A DNA stretch of 64,000 nt, taken from assembly GCF_018323985.1 (NCBI RefSeq), contig NZ_AP024590.1, positions 3,782,001 to 3,846,000 of the forward strand. The letters are read 5' to 3'. Position numbers and translations under genes: made by a program. This stretch comes from Enterobacter kobei (GTDB lineage: Bacteria > Pseudomonadota > Gammaproteobacteria > Enterobacterales > Enterobacteriaceae). Below, piece after piece: positions 26,542 through 36,363 of this stretch (the first letter of the stretch is position 1; each line of letters starts with the position of its first letter). The notes under the pieces are model-generated. The model searched no databases. It saw nothing but the letters and a program-made list of their open reading frames with translations, and was not told the DNA's origin.

Positions 26542-28266
26542 TCAGGTCCTCTCCGTTTTGCTTAACCACATCTCATCCATGCCACCGCCGCGAATGTGCA
26601 TCGGATAAACATGTTCACTGCCGTCCACAATCACATCGACGAACACCAGGCGATTATTGCGTACCTGTGTAAGCGCCTCGGCCAGCTTGCTTTCCAGCTC
26701 GGCGGGCTGCGTGATGCGCATCCCGACATGGCCATACGCTTCGGCAAGACGCACGAAGTCAGGCAGCGACGTCATATACGACTGGGAGTGGCGACCCGAA
26801 TAGATCATGTCCTGCCACTGCTTCACCATCCCCAGATAGCCATTGTTCAGGTTCAGCACCAGCACCGGCAGCTCGTATTGCAGCGCGGTGGAGAGTTCCT
26901 GAATGTTCATCTGAATGCTGCCATCGCCGGTCACGCAGATCACCGTTTCATCCGGCAGCGCCATTTTTACGCCCAGCGCTGCGGGCAGACCAAAGCCCAT
27001 AGTGCCGAGGCCGCCGGAGTTGATCCAGCGACGTGGCTTATCAAACGGATAGTAAAGCGCAGCAAACATCTGATGCTGACCGACGTCGGAGGTCACATAG
27101 GCCTCGCCCTGGGTTAAGCGCCAGATGGTTTCGATTACCGCCTGCGGCTTAATGCTTTCGCTGCTGGTGTCATATTTAAGACACTGACGGGCGCGCCACT
27201 GCTCGATCTGATGCCACCAGTCGCGGATCTCGTCCAGCGGCTGGCTGCTCTCTTCCTGCGCCAGCAGATCCAGCATCTGCTCCAGCACCTGCCGCGCATC
27301 GCCAACAATAGGCACATCCGCCGCCACGGTTTTGGAAATCGACGTCGGATCGATGTCGATATGCAGCACGGTGGCGTTCGGGCAGTACTTCATCAGGTTA
27401 TTGGTGGTGCGATCGTCAAAGCGCACGCCGACGGCAAAGATGACGTCGGAGTGATGCATCGTCATGTTGGCTTCGTAGGTGCCGTGCATACCCAGCATGC
27501 CGAGCGCCTGGCGATGAGTCGCCGGAAACGCCCCCAGCCCCATTAACGACGAAGCGACCGGCAGGTTCAGTTTTTCGATAAGCGTGCGTAATTGCGCTTC
27601 GCAGGCAGCATTCACCGCCCCGCCGCCGACGTAGACCACCGGCTTTTTCGCCGCGATCAGCGTTTGCAACGCGCGTTTGATCTGGCCTTTATGACCCTGG
27701 GTGGTCGGATTATAAGAGCGCATGCTGACCGACTCGGGCCAGACATAGGGGAATTTGTTCGCCGGGTTCATGATGTCTTTCGGTAAATCGACCACCACCG
27801 GCCCCGGACGGCCACTCGCCGCCAGCCAGAAGGCTTTTTTCAGCACGCCTGGGATATCTTCGGTCTGTTTAACAAGAAAACTGTGCTTCACCACCGGGCG
27901 GGAGATCCCCACCATGTCGCACTCCTGGAAGGCATCGTAGCCGATGAGCGAGGTCGCCACCTGACCGGACAGCACCACCAGCGGAATGGAGTCCATATAC
28001 GCGGTAGCGATACCGGTAATGGCGTTAGTGGCACCCGGCCCTGAGGTCACCAGCACGACCCCTACTTCGCCGGTCGCGCGTGCCAGCCCGTCTGCCATAT
28101 GCACCGCCGCCTGCTCATGGCGCACCAGCACATGATCGATGCCCCCAACCGTATGTAAGGCATCATAAATATCAAGGACGGCGCCTCCGGGATAACCGAA
28201 TACTTGCTTTACGCCCTGATCGATAAGCGATCGGACGACCATCTCGGCTCCAGATAACATCTCCAT
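26542..28266 (-). CDS. ilvI: Acetolactate synthase III catalytic subunit
   Basis: Thiamine-diphosphate enzyme making acetolactate or acetohydroxybutyrate for valine, leucine and isoleucine synthesis. It has 574 residues as in E. coli. The catalytic Glu region LVRHEQAAVHMADG, the FAD-binding middle domain and the ThDP motif GDGSIQMNIQEL are seen. The frame is intact, unlike ilvG of E. coli K-12. It is followed by ilvH in a two-gene operon that in E. coli is Lrp-activated. Confidence 0.97.
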   Translation of the reverse strand: MEMLSGAEMVVRSLIDQGVKQVFGYPGGAVLDIYDALHTVGGIDHVLVRHEQAAVHMADGLARATGEVGVVLVTSGPGATNAITGIATAYMDSIPLVVLSGQVATSLIGYDAFQECDMVGISRPVVKHSFLVKQTEDIPGVLKKAFWLAASGRPGPVVVDLPKDIMNPANKFPYVWPESVSMRSYNPTTQGHKGQIKRALQTLIAAKKPVVYVGGGAVNAACEAQLRTLIEKLNLPVASSLMGLGAFPATHRQALGMLGMHGTYEANMTMHHSDVIFAVGVRFDDRTTNNLMKYCPNATVLHIDIDPTSISKTVAADVPIVGDARQVLEQMLDLLAQEESSQPLDEIRDWWHQIEQWRARQCLKYDTSSESIKPQAVIETIWRLTQGEAYVTSDVGQHQMFAALYYPFDKPRRWINSGGLGTMGFGLPAALGVKMALPDETVICVTGDGSIQMNIQELSTALQYELPVLVLNLNNGYLGMVKQWQDMIYSGRHSQSYMTSLPDFVRLAEAYGHVGMRITQPAELESKLAEALTQVRNNRLVFVDVIVDGSEHVYPMHIRGGGMDEMWLSKTERT

Positions 28267-28573
28267 GGTTTGCCTCCAGGCATTATTTTGTTATTTGAGG
28301 ATCACCTTAACCGCTCAAAATCAGGCAGGCAATTGGCAAAGGTTTAGCCCGACGGTCATCAGGAAGAAGAAATAAGAGGTCGGTGAAGGTTAAAAAGAAG
28401 AATACACCATGATAAGTAAAGACGATGACCAATCGTCACGGTAAAGCGGAATGTGGCAGGTAATCATGCATTTTTAACGCAGGGCGAACACCCGCGTTAA
28501 AAATGCATTAGTATAAAATATCGCATTATGATTTTTTAACAGAATAAATCAGACGTCTTACCGATGCTAATAC
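28267..28573 (-). promoter_or_regulatory. leuO-ilvI intergenic region with long hairpin
   Basis: This 307-base region is the upstream control region of ilvIH. At 28466-28508 it contains a perfect inverted repeat with 15-base arms (ATGCATTTTTAACGC and its complement) around a 13-base GC-rich centre. On the coding strand the element lies after leuO, so it may be its terminator, although no separate T-run follows. Lrp sites are expected here from E. coli but lack a sharp consensus and were not placed. Confidence 0.6.
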
Positions 28574-29518
28574 TTAACGACGGCACACGGAAACCAGCAA
28601 CTCCTCCATCCATTGATGGCCCTTATCCCGCCCTGCCGCTTCGTGCCAGGAAAGGAAACAGGTGCGGCTGTTTAGTTTTAGCGGTAACGGCAGGATCTGT
28701 AATTCTAATTTATCGGCATATTCATCCGCTAACCAGCGCGGGGCAATAGCGACCAGATGCGTTTGCGATACCACATTCAGCACACTAATTAATGCCATGC
28801 CCTGATAAGCAATACAGCGCTGTTTTTCCGGCGTGTCATACCAGGCCTGACTAAAAGAAGCATAACGATCCAGCGCAACAACTGCATGTTCTTCGTTATA
28901 AACATCACTTTCTCTTAATGGTCCATTCAGGCGCGGATGCTTTTTACTGGCCACCAGTACCATTTCGTCTTTAAACAGCGGAATACAGGAAAACTCCGGG
29001 CGACGAAACTCTTCATAACCAATCACGAACTCAATTTCCTGATAGCGTAGCTGGTGTTCAGTATTGTGATTGAGGGAAGATTTAAAAACTAAATGAATAT
29101 TCGGTGCCATTTCTTCGACGCGGTTATAAATCACCGACGTCAGATAATTATCCAGCGGGCTACAAACGCATAAATTGAACACCCGCGCGCTGTTAATGGG
29201 CTCAAACCCCGCGCCCGGCAATTCATTCTGAATGAGTTGCAACGCCTGGCGGACAGAGCCGTACAGCTGGAAAGCGCGGGCGGTAGGCTGGATGCCGCGA
29301 CCATAACGGACAAACAGTTCGTCGTCGAACATCACTTTCAGACGGGCAACCGCGTTACTGACGGCAGGTTGCGACATCTGCAAATGCATCGCGGCACGGG
29401 TGATATTTTGCTCCTGCATCACCACATCAAATACCGTGAGTAAATTAAGGTCGACCATTCGCAGCTTGGGTTTCGTCGCTTCGGATGGATTAATATTGGT
29501 AATGTTTTCTTCTGGCAT
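28574..29518 (-). CDS. leuO: LysR-type regulator LeuO
   Basis: Pleiotropic LysR-family activator and H-NS antagonist. I use the ATG at 29518, which gives 314 residues as in E. coli and has GGAG eight bases upstream; a start six codons earlier is possible. The winged helix-turn-helix (LRMVDLNLLTVFDVVMQEQN, then SQPAVSNAVARLK) starts near residue 20, followed by the effector domain. It lies between the leu operon, which is divergent from it, and ilvIH, the arrangement known for promoter-relay effects in Salmonella. Confidence 0.95.
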   Translation of the reverse strand: MPEENITNINPSEATKPKLRMVDLNLLTVFDVVMQEQNITRAAMHLQMSQPAVSNAVARLKVMFDDELFVRYGRGIQPTARAFQLYGSVRQALQLIQNELPGAGFEPINSARVFNLCVCSPLDNYLTSVIYNRVEEMAPNIHLVFKSSLNHNTEHQLRYQEIEFVIGYEEFRRPEFSCIPLFKDEMVLVASKKHPRLNGPLRESDVYNEEHAVVALDRYASFSQAWYDTPEKQRCIAYQGMALISVLNVVSQTHLVAIAPRWLADEYADKLELQILPLPLKLNSRTCFLSWHEAAGRDKGHQWMEELLVSVCRR

Positions 29519-30084
29519 ATTGAACTCCACTGTCACGCCAACCTCCCTTTACTTGTGCAGTAATAATTTCGTGAAATATTATTTACCATGCATATGAAAC
29601 AAGCAAAAGAAGATTTTTACAAAATAGGAATATATAAAGATCCCTTGATGAGTAAAGCGATTAAATTTGTTAATCATTGCGGCTGATTAGTGATCAACAC
29701 ATTCACCGCATAACTTGCGGCAAATAAAAACATAGGCACCATGAATATACATAATCACTTTTATTTAAGTGCCATTTCAGTTTCACTTAACTAAAAACAA
29801 TAAAGCACCACGTAATTAACAAGAAAAGCGAAAGACTTAACAATAACTTTTTGCAGAAAAAGCGGATACTGAAACAAGTCATGTAAATTCATAGCGATAG
29901 CGCGGGGGAAATCGTCATTGCGGCTTGCAAAGAAAAATAAGCAGTCATGTGTATTTGTCACAAAATGCAAACGCGGCATTTTTTTAAAAAGGATGTGACT
30001 GCCTTTACGGCCAGATACAGCACAATTACCTCATCCTGCCATACGGCTGACGCAATGAAAAAAAGGGATTTGCCGGAGCGGGGG
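29519..30084. promoter_or_regulatory. leuO-leuL AT-rich intergenic region
   Basis: About 570 bases of markedly AT-rich DNA between divergent leuO and the leu promoter. In E. coli and Salmonella the equivalent region is an H-NS-bound silencer and LeuO target. A short inverted repeat, CCGCA-TAACT-TGCGG, lies at 29706-29720. No supported reading frame was found. Confidence 0.6.
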
Positions 30085-30113
30085 TTGACATCAGATTACG
30101 TATCCAGTACCAC
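30085..30113 (+). promoter_or_regulatory. leu operon promoter
   Basis: A perfect TTGACA (30085-30090) is followed after 17 bases by TACCAC, aligned with the E. coli leu promoter (TTGACA, 17 bases, TAACTC). The downstream ATTCATCTGGAGC block before leuL is also conserved. Confidence 0.75.
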
Positions 30114-30147
30114 TAGAAGCATATTGTATTCATCTGGAGCATGACAC

Positions 30148-30234
30148 ATGATTCGCCACATTCGTTTCGCCGGTCTACTACTACTAAACGCATCTTCATT
30201 GCGCGGTGGACTGGTGGGCGACACGCAGAATTAA
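30148..30234 (+). CDS. leuL: leu operon leader peptide
   Basis: A 28-residue peptide, beginning MIRHIRFAGLLLLNASSLRG, whose translation senses leucyl-tRNA. Four consecutive rare CTA leucine codons at residues 10-13 are the control codons, exactly as in E. coli. The peptide is followed by the attenuator hairpin. Confidence 0.92.
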   Translation: MIRHIRFAGLLLLNASSLRGGLVGDTQN

Positions 30235-30258
30235 GTCATCTTCCGGTAGAATAACGAA

Positions 30259-30283
30259 CCCGCGCTATTGCGCGGGTTTTTTT
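30259..30283 (+). terminator. leu attenuator
   Basis: CCCGCGC-TATT-GCGCGGG followed by seven T forms the transcription attenuator between leuL and leuA. Ribosome stalling at the CTA codons should favour an antiterminator instead. Confidence 0.9.
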
Positions 30284-30326
30284 ATGCTCGTAGCAAAGCG
30301 CCCTCAGACAGACAAGGACCTAAACC

Positions 30327-31898
30327 ATGAGCCAGCAACAAGTCATTATTTTCGATACGACCTTACGTGACGGTGAACAGGCATTACAGGCAAGCCTGAG
30401 TGTGAAAGAAAAACTGCAAATCGCACTGGCGCTGGAACGTATGGGTGTTGACGTCATGGAAGTCGGGTTCCCTGTCTCTTCCCCTGGCGATTTCGAATCC
30501 GTGCAGACCATCGCCCGCCAGGTGAAAAACAGCCGCGTCTGTGCCTTAGCGCGCTGTGTTGAGAAAGATATTGATGTGGCGGCGGAGTCGCTGAAAGTCG
30601 CGGAAGCCTTCCGTATTCACACCTTTATTGCTACCTCCCCAATGCACATCGCCACCAAGCTGCGCAGCACGCTGGATGAAGTCATTGAGCGGGCGGTCTA
30701 CATGGTTAAACGCGCCCGTAACTACACCGACGATGTGGAATTCTCCTGTGAAGATGCAGGCCGCACGCCGATTGAAGACCTGGCTCGCGTGGTCGAAGCG
30801 GCAATCAACGCCGGGGCCAGAACCATTAACATTCCTGATACCGTCGGCTACACCATGCCGTTCGAATTCGCCAATATCATAAGCGGCCTGTATGACCGCG
30901 TGCCGAACATTGATAAAGCCATTATCTCCGTACATACCCATGACGATCTGGGTCTGGCGGTGGGTAACGCCATCGCTGCGGTAAACGCCGGTGCGCGTCA
31001 GGTAGAAGGCGCGATGAACGGTATCGGTGAGCGTGCCGGTAACTGCTCGCTGGAAGAAGTGATCATGGCGATCAAAGTGCGCCAGGACATCATGAAACTG
31101 CACACCCGTATTAATCATCAGGAAATCTGGCGCACCAGCCAGATGATCAGTCAGATCTGCAACATGCCGATCCCGGCCAACAAAGCGATTGTCGGCACCG
31201 GTGCTTTCGCCCACTCCTCCGGGATCCACCAGGATGGCGTGCTGAAAAACCGCTCCAACTACGAAATCATGACCCCGGAATCCATCGGTCTGAACCAGGT
31301 GCAGCTGAACCTGACCTCCCGCTCTGGCCGTGCCGCCGTAAAACACCGCATGGACGAGATGGGCTATAAAGAAAGCGACTACAACCTGGACAACCTGTAT
31401 GACGCCTTCCTGAAGCTGGCGGACAAAAAAGGCCAGGTATTCGACTACGATCTGGAAGCGTTAGCCTTCATTAATAAGCAGCAGGAAGAGCCGGAGCATT
31501 TCCGTCTGGATTACTTCAGCGTGCAGTCTGGCTCCAACGCCATTGCCACCGCCTCCGTGAAGCTGGTGTGCGGCGACGACGTCAAAGCCGAGGCCGCTAA
31601 CGGTAACGGCCCGGTCGACGCGGTGTATCAGGCGATCAACCGCATCACCGACTACAACATTGATCTGGTGAAATACCAGTTAACCGCCAAAGGCCACGGC
31701 AAAGACGCGCTGGGTCAGGTGGACATTGTGGCGAACTATAACGGGCGTCGTTTCCACGGCGTGGGTCTGGCCACCGATATCGTGGAATCCTCCGCCAAAG
31801 CCATGGTGCACGTGCTGAACAACATCTGGCGCGCTAACGAAGTCGAAAAAGAACTGCAACGCAAAGCCATTAAAGAAAACAATCAGGAAACCGTGTGA
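30327..31898 (+). CDS. leuA: 2-isopropylmalate synthase
   Basis: Condenses acetyl-CoA with 2-ketoisovalerate, the first committed step of leucine synthesis. It has 523 residues as in E. coli. The catalytic barrel has IIFDTTLRDGEQALQASL at residues 6-23 and the metal-site region HTHDDLGLAVGNAI near 200. The C-terminal leucine-binding regulatory domain is complete. Its TGA overlaps the leuB ATG by one base. Confidence 0.98.
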   Translation: MSQQQVIIFDTTLRDGEQALQASLSVKEKLQIALALERMGVDVMEVGFPVSSPGDFESVQTIARQVKNSRVCALARCVEKDIDVAAESLKVAEAFRIHTFIATSPMHIATKLRSTLDEVIERAVYMVKRARNYTDDVEFSCEDAGRTPIEDLARVVEAAINAGARTINIPDTVGYTMPFEFANIISGLYDRVPNIDKAIISVHTHDDLGLAVGNAIAAVNAGARQVEGAMNGIGERAGNCSLEEVIMAIKVRQDIMKLHTRINHQEIWRTSQMISQICNMPIPANKAIVGTGAFAHSSGIHQDGVLKNRSNYEIMTPESIGLNQVQLNLTSRSGRAAVKHRMDEMGYKESDYNLDNLYDAFLKLADKKGQVFDYDLEALAFINKQQEEPEHFRLDYFSVQSGSNAIATASVKLVCGDDVKAEAANGNGPVDAVYQAINRITDYNIDLVKYQLTAKGHGKDALGQVDIVANYNGRRFHGVGLATDIVESSAKAMVHVLNNIWRANEVEKELQRKAIKENNQETV

Positions 31899-32989
31899 TG
31901 TCTAAAAATTATCATATTGCAGTTTTGCCGGGCGACGGTATTGGCCCGGAAGTGATGGCGCAAGCCCTGAAAGTACTGGACGCGATCCGTAACCGTTTTG
32001 ACATGCGTATTTCCACCAGCCACTACGATGTGGGTGGTATTGCCATTGACCGCCACGGCAATCCGCTGCCGCAGGCGACGGTCGAAGGCTGTGAACAGGC
32101 CGATGCGGTGCTGTTCGGCTCCGTCGGCGGCCCGAAATGGGAAAACCTGCCGCCAGCCCAGCAGCCAGAGCGCGGTGCGCTGCTGCCGCTGCGTAAACAC
32201 TTTAAGTTGTTCAGCAACTTGCGTCCCGCGAAGCTGTACCAGGGGCTGGAAGCCTTCTGCCCGCTGCGTGCCGATATTGCCGCGAACGGCTTCGACATTC
32301 TGTGCGTGCGTGAACTGACCGGCGGCATCTACTTTGGACAGCCGAAAGGCCGCGAAGGCAGCGGTCAGCACGAAAAAGCGTTCGACACCGAGGTGTATCA
32401 CCGTTTTGAGATCGAGCGCATTGCGCGTATCGCCTTTGAATCGGCGCGTAAACGCCGCCACAAAGTGACCTCCATCGATAAAGCGAACGTCTTACAGTCG
32501 TCGATCCTGTGGCGTGAAATCGTGAACGAAATCGCGCAGGAATACCCGGACGTTGAGCTGGCGCATATGTACATTGATAACGCCACCATGCAGCTGATTA
32601 AAGATCCGTCGCAGTTTGACGTCCTGCTGTGCTCCAACCTGTTCGGCGACATCCTCTCTGACGAATGCGCGATGATCACCGGCTCAATGGGTATGTTGCC
32701 GTCCGCCAGCCTGAACGAGCAGGGCTTTGGTCTGTACGAACCGGCCGGTGGCTCCGCGCCGGATATCGCCGGGAAAAATATCGCCAACCCGATCGCGCAG
32801 ATCCTGTCTCTGGCGCTGCTGTTACGCTACAGCCTGGACGCGAACGAGGCCGCTACGGCCATTGAAGTTGCCATTAACCGCGCGCTGGAAGAAGGCGTGC
32901 GTACCAGCGACCTGGCCCACGGCGCTGCCGCCGTCAGTACCGATGAAATGGGCGACATTATTGCCCGTTATGTTTCCGAAGGGGTGTGA
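31898..32989 (+). CDS. leuB: 3-isopropylmalate dehydrogenase
   Basis: NAD-dependent oxidative decarboxylase, third step of leucine synthesis. Starting at ATG 31898 gives 363 residues, equal to E. coli; an in-frame GTG one codon upstream is disregarded. The GDGIGPEV start, substrate arginines in LRPAKLY, and the metal-site segment NLFGDILSDECAMITGSMG are present. Confidence 0.97.
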   Translation: MSKNYHIAVLPGDGIGPEVMAQALKVLDAIRNRFDMRISTSHYDVGGIAIDRHGNPLPQATVEGCEQADAVLFGSVGGPKWENLPPAQQPERGALLPLRKHFKLFSNLRPAKLYQGLEAFCPLRADIAANGFDILCVRELTGGIYFGQPKGREGSGQHEKAFDTEVYHRFEIERIARIAFESARKRRHKVTSIDKANVLQSSILWREIVNEIAQEYPDVELAHMYIDNATMQLIKDPSQFDVLLCSNLFGDILSDECAMITGSMGMLPSASLNEQGFGLYEPAGGSAPDIAGKNIANPIAQILSLALLLRYSLDANEAATAIEVAINRALEEGVRTSDLAHGAAAVSTDEMGDIIARYVSEGV

Positions 32990-32991
32990 TC

Positions 32992-34392
32992 ATGGCTAAG
33001 AGCTTGTATGAAAAATTGTTTGATGCGCACGTTGTCTACGAAGCGCCAGACGAAACCCCGCTGCTGTATATCGATCGCCATCTGGTGCACGAAGTGACCT
33101 CACCACAGGCGTTCGATGGCCTGCGCGCCCACAAGCGCCCGGTACGTCAGCCGGGTAAAACCTTCGCCACCATGGATCACAACGTCTCCACGCAGACCAA
33201 AGACATTAATGCCTCCGGCGAAATGGCGCGTATCCAGATGCAGGAGCTGATCAAGAACTGCAACGACTTCGGCGTCGAACTTTACGATCTGAACCACCCG
33301 TATCAGGGGATCGTGCACGTGATGGGGCCGGAACAGGGCATCACCCTGCCGGGCATGACTATCGTCTGCGGCGACTCCCACACCGCCACCCACGGCGCCT
33401 TTGGCGCGCTGGCGTTCGGCATCGGCACCTCAGAAGTGGAACACGTACTGGCGACGCAGACCCTGAAACAGGGCCGCGCGAAAACCATGAAGATTGAAGT
33501 TACCGGCCAGGCGGCGCCGGGGATCACCGCGAAAGACATCGTGCTGGCGATCATCGGCAAAACCGGCAGCGCCGGCGGTACCGGCTATGTGGTGGAGTTT
33601 TGCGGCGACGCGATCCGCGCCCTGAGCATGGAAGGCCGCATGACGCTGTGCAACATGGCGATTGAGATGGGCGCGAAAGCGGGCCTGGTCGCGCCGGATG
33701 AAACCACCTTTAACTATGTGAGAGGCCGTTTGCACGCGCCGAAAGGCCACGATTTTGACGAGGCGGTGGCGTACTGGTCTACCCTGAAAACCGATGAAGA
33801 CGCGCAGTTTGACCGCGTGGTCACCCTGCGCGCTGAAGAGATCGCCCCGCAGGTGACCTGGGGCACCAACCCCGGCCAGGTAATCTCGGTGAACGATATT
33901 ATTCCCGATCCGGCCTCTTTTGCCGATCCGGTCGAACGCGCCTCCGCTGAAAAAGCGCTGGCCTATATGGGGCTGAAACCGGGCGTGCCGCTGACCGACG
34001 TGGCGATCGACAAAGTGTTTATCGGCTCCTGTACCAACTCACGCATTGAAGATTTGCGTGCGGCCGCCGACATCGCCCGCGGGCGCAAAGTCGCACCAGG
34101 CGTGCAGGCGCTGGTGGTGCCGGGTTCCGGACCAGTGAAAGCTCAGGCGGAAGCGGAAGGGCTGGACAAGATTTTCATCGAAGCCGGTTTTGAATGGCGT
34201 CTGCCGGGCTGCTCCATGTGTCTGGCGATGAACAATGACCGCCTGAACCCCGGCGAGCGCTGTGCCTCCACCAGCAACCGTAACTTCGAAGGACGTCAGG
34301 GACGCGGCGGACGCACGCATCTGCTGAGCCCGGCCATGGCAGCGGCTGCCGCCATCACCGGTCACTTCGCTGACATTCGCAACCTGAAATAA
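32992..34392 (+). CDS. leuC: 3-isopropylmalate dehydratase large subunit
   Basis: Large subunit of isopropylmalate isomerase, carrying the 4Fe-4S cluster. It has 466 residues from ATG 32992, matching E. coli; an in-frame GTG two codons upstream is ignored. Cluster cysteines are visible in GSCTNSR and GCSMCLAMN. It starts two bases after the leuB stop. Confidence 0.97.
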   Translation: MAKSLYEKLFDAHVVYEAPDETPLLYIDRHLVHEVTSPQAFDGLRAHKRPVRQPGKTFATMDHNVSTQTKDINASGEMARIQMQELIKNCNDFGVELYDLNHPYQGIVHVMGPEQGITLPGMTIVCGDSHTATHGAFGALAFGIGTSEVEHVLATQTLKQGRAKTMKIEVTGQAAPGITAKDIVLAIIGKTGSAGGTGYVVEFCGDAIRALSMEGRMTLCNMAIEMGAKAGLVAPDETTFNYVRGRLHAPKGHDFDEAVAYWSTLKTDEDAQFDRVVTLRAEEIAPQVTWGTNPGQVISVNDIIPDPASFADPVERASAEKALAYMGLKPGVPLTDVAIDKVFIGSCTNSRIEDLRAAADIARGRKVAPGVQALVVPGSGPVKAQAEAEGLDKIFIEAGFEWRLPGCSMCLAMNNDRLNPGERCASTSNRNFEGRQGRGGRTHLLSPAMAAAAAITGHFADIRNLK

Positions 34393-34402
34393 GGACACCA
34401 TC

Positions 34403-35008
34403 ATGGCAGAGAAATTTATTCAACATACCGGCCTGGTGGTTCCGCTGGATGCCGCCAACGTCGATACCGATGCGATCATCCCGAAGCAGTTTTTGCAGAA
34501 AGTGACCCGCACCGGCTTTGGCGCGCATCTGTTTAACGACTGGCGTTTTCTGGATGACAAAGGGCAACAGCCTAACCCGGACTTCGTACTTAACTTCCCG
34601 GTTTATAAAGGCGCGTCGATTTTGCTGGCGCGGGAAAACTTTGGCTGCGGCTCGTCCCGCGAACACGCCCCCTGGGCGCTGACCGACTACGGTTTCAAAG
34701 TGGTGATCGCCCCGAGCTTCGCCGACATCTTCTACGGCAACAGCTTCAACAACCAGCTGCTGCCGGTGAAATTAAGCGACGCCGAAGTGGATGAACTGTT
34801 TGAACTGGTGAAGGCTAATCCAGGGATCACCTTTGAAGTGGATCTGGAGGCGCATGAAGTAAAGGCCGGAGATAAGACGTACCGCTTCAATATCGACGCC
34901 TTCCGCCGCCACTGCATGCTGAACGGGCTGGACAGCATCGGCCTGACCTTGCAGCACGACGATGCCATCGCGGCTTACGAAGCAAAACAACCGGCGTTTA
35001 TGCGCTAA
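34403..35008 (+). CDS. leuD: 3-isopropylmalate dehydratase small subunit
   Basis: Small (swivel-domain) subunit of isopropylmalate isomerase. It has 201 residues as in E. coli. The substrate-binding motif FGCGSSREHAPWAL lies near residue 76. It is the last gene of leuLABCD. A REP cluster begins immediately after its stop and separates it from the convergent setA. Confidence 0.97.
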   Translation: MAEKFIQHTGLVVPLDAANVDTDAIIPKQFLQKVTRTGFGAHLFNDWRFLDDKGQQPNPDFVLNFPVYKGASILLARENFGCGSSREHAPWALTDYGFKVVIAPSFADIFYGNSFNNQLLPVKLSDAEVDELFELVKANPGITFEVDLEAHEVKAGDKTYRFNIDAFRRHCMLNGLDSIGLTLQHDDAIAAYEAKQPAFMR

Positions 35009-35012
35009 TCCC

Positions 35013-35144
35013 GTTGCCGGATGGCGCTTTGCTTATCCGGCCTACAACGACACACGTAGCATGTAGGCCGGATAAGGCGCAGCCGCCATCCGGCACAATT
35101 CACCAGAGCTTGTAGGCCGGGTAAGGCGCAGCCGCCACCCGGCA
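35013..35144. repeat. BIME: three REP palindromes
   Basis: Three REP units at 35013-35045, 35063-35095 and 35112-35144. The first is inverted relative to the other two. Each contains the GCCGGAT or GCCGGGT core with a GGCGCAGCCGCC-type stem. They lie between the 3' ends of convergent leuD and setA, the usual REP position, and probably protect mRNA ends or bind gyrase or IHF. Confidence 0.93.
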
Positions 35145-35156
35145 CATACCACGAAC

Positions 35157-36335
35157 CTACACATCTTTCACCCGGCTGGTAATGCCAAGCGTCACCAGCG
35201 AAATCCCGGCTATCACCCAGTACACCACCCCGTGACCATAACTTTGCGCCAGCGCGCCCTGGATCACCCCGGCTAAAATCACGCCGGTGGAGATACTGTT
35301 GGTAAACAGCGTGGTCGCCGATCCCGCCCGGCCCGGCATCAGATCCTGGAACCACAGCATGCCGATCCCGGCGACAATGCCGATAAAAATGGCGTTAAAC
35401 AGTTGCAGGGCGAGCAGCGCCACATGGCTGTGGAAGAAAATCAGGCCGATATAAAACAGCACGCCCGCCGCCACTGCAAGGGTCATCATGCGACGTTTCC
35501 CGAACCGTTTCACGTAGAAACCGGCGAGGATCATCGCCGGGATTTCCAGTCCTGCCGCCGTGCCCATCAGTATCCCCGCCAGTTTATCCGGCAGCCCCAG
35601 ATCGGCACTGATCCACAGCGGCATATCAATGATGTACATGGTGTTGCAGGTCCACATCAGCGTGGAAGCGATAAACAGCAGACGCACGTTTTTGTCGCCC
35701 CAGCCGCTGACCCGGGTGACCGGCACATCGGCCGCCTGCTCCACCCGCGCCACCGACGGCAATATCAGCGCAATCAGCGCCAGGCTGACGGCGAAGATCC
35801 CGGCGGCGATGCAGAACATGGTTGTGAAACCATAATTCAGCGCGATCATAAAGGCCAGCGGCGGGCCAATCACCCACGCCAGCGACAACTGCGCACGCAT
35901 TACCGAGCTGAACATCACCACTTCACGCGCTGAGTTATCAGCATATTCACGCGCAAGGGCAAACAGCTGCGGCATGGCCGTATTGGCGATGGAGGCCAGC
36001 AGTACCCCGCAGGTGATCAGCGTTAAATAGTGGCGGTTGAAAGCAAACAGCAGCGCATTGCCGATGGCCATGGCGCAGCACAGCATGATCAGTTTGCGGC
36101 GATCGCCCCGGCTGTCGGATCGTTTTGCCAGCCACAGGCTCACCAGGATCCCGGCGATGGCGTTGACGGTGTAAAACAGACCGACCCAGAACGGCTGCGC
36201 GCCCACCTCACGGCTGAGAAACAGACTGAGCGTCGGTGCCTGCAAGGCGCCGGCGATCCCCATCATAAAAGCGACGATCATAAACGCGGCATAGACCCCG
36301 TTCAGACGTCTGCCCATCGTCATAAGCCACAGCAT
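35157..36335 (-). CDS. setA: Sugar efflux transporter SetA
   Basis: Major-facilitator proton-driven exporter of sugars and glucosides in the inner membrane. It has 392 residues and twelve membrane segments when started at ATG 36335, behind AAAGGACG; this matches E. coli. An in-frame extension of 25 codons reaches back through the SgrS terminator and is unlikely to be translated. It is the second gene of the sgrS-setA transcription unit, whose sRNA terminator lies about 30 bases upstream. Confidence 0.95.
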   Translation of the reverse strand: MLWLMTMGRRLNGVYAAFMIVAFMMGIAGALQAPTLSLFLSREVGAQPFWVGLFYTVNAIAGILVSLWLAKRSDSRGDRRKLIMLCCAMAIGNALLFAFNRHYLTLITCGVLLASIANTAMPQLFALAREYADNSAREVVMFSSVMRAQLSLAWVIGPPLAFMIALNYGFTTMFCIAAGIFAVSLALIALILPSVARVEQAADVPVTRVSGWGDKNVRLLFIASTLMWTCNTMYIIDMPLWISADLGLPDKLAGILMGTAAGLEIPAMILAGFYVKRFGKRRMMTLAVAAGVLFYIGLIFFHSHVALLALQLFNAIFIGIVAGIGMLWFQDLMPGRAGSATTLFTNSISTGVILAGVIQGALAQSYGHGVVYWVIAGISLVTLGITSRVKDV

Positions 36336-36363
36336 AATTCGTCCTTTTGAGCGCGCAAACAAT

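Noticed and set aside
29791..29979. 62-codon minus-strand frame in the leuO-leu gap
   Set aside because: Phenylalanine-rich frame in AT-rich silencer DNA with no start signal.
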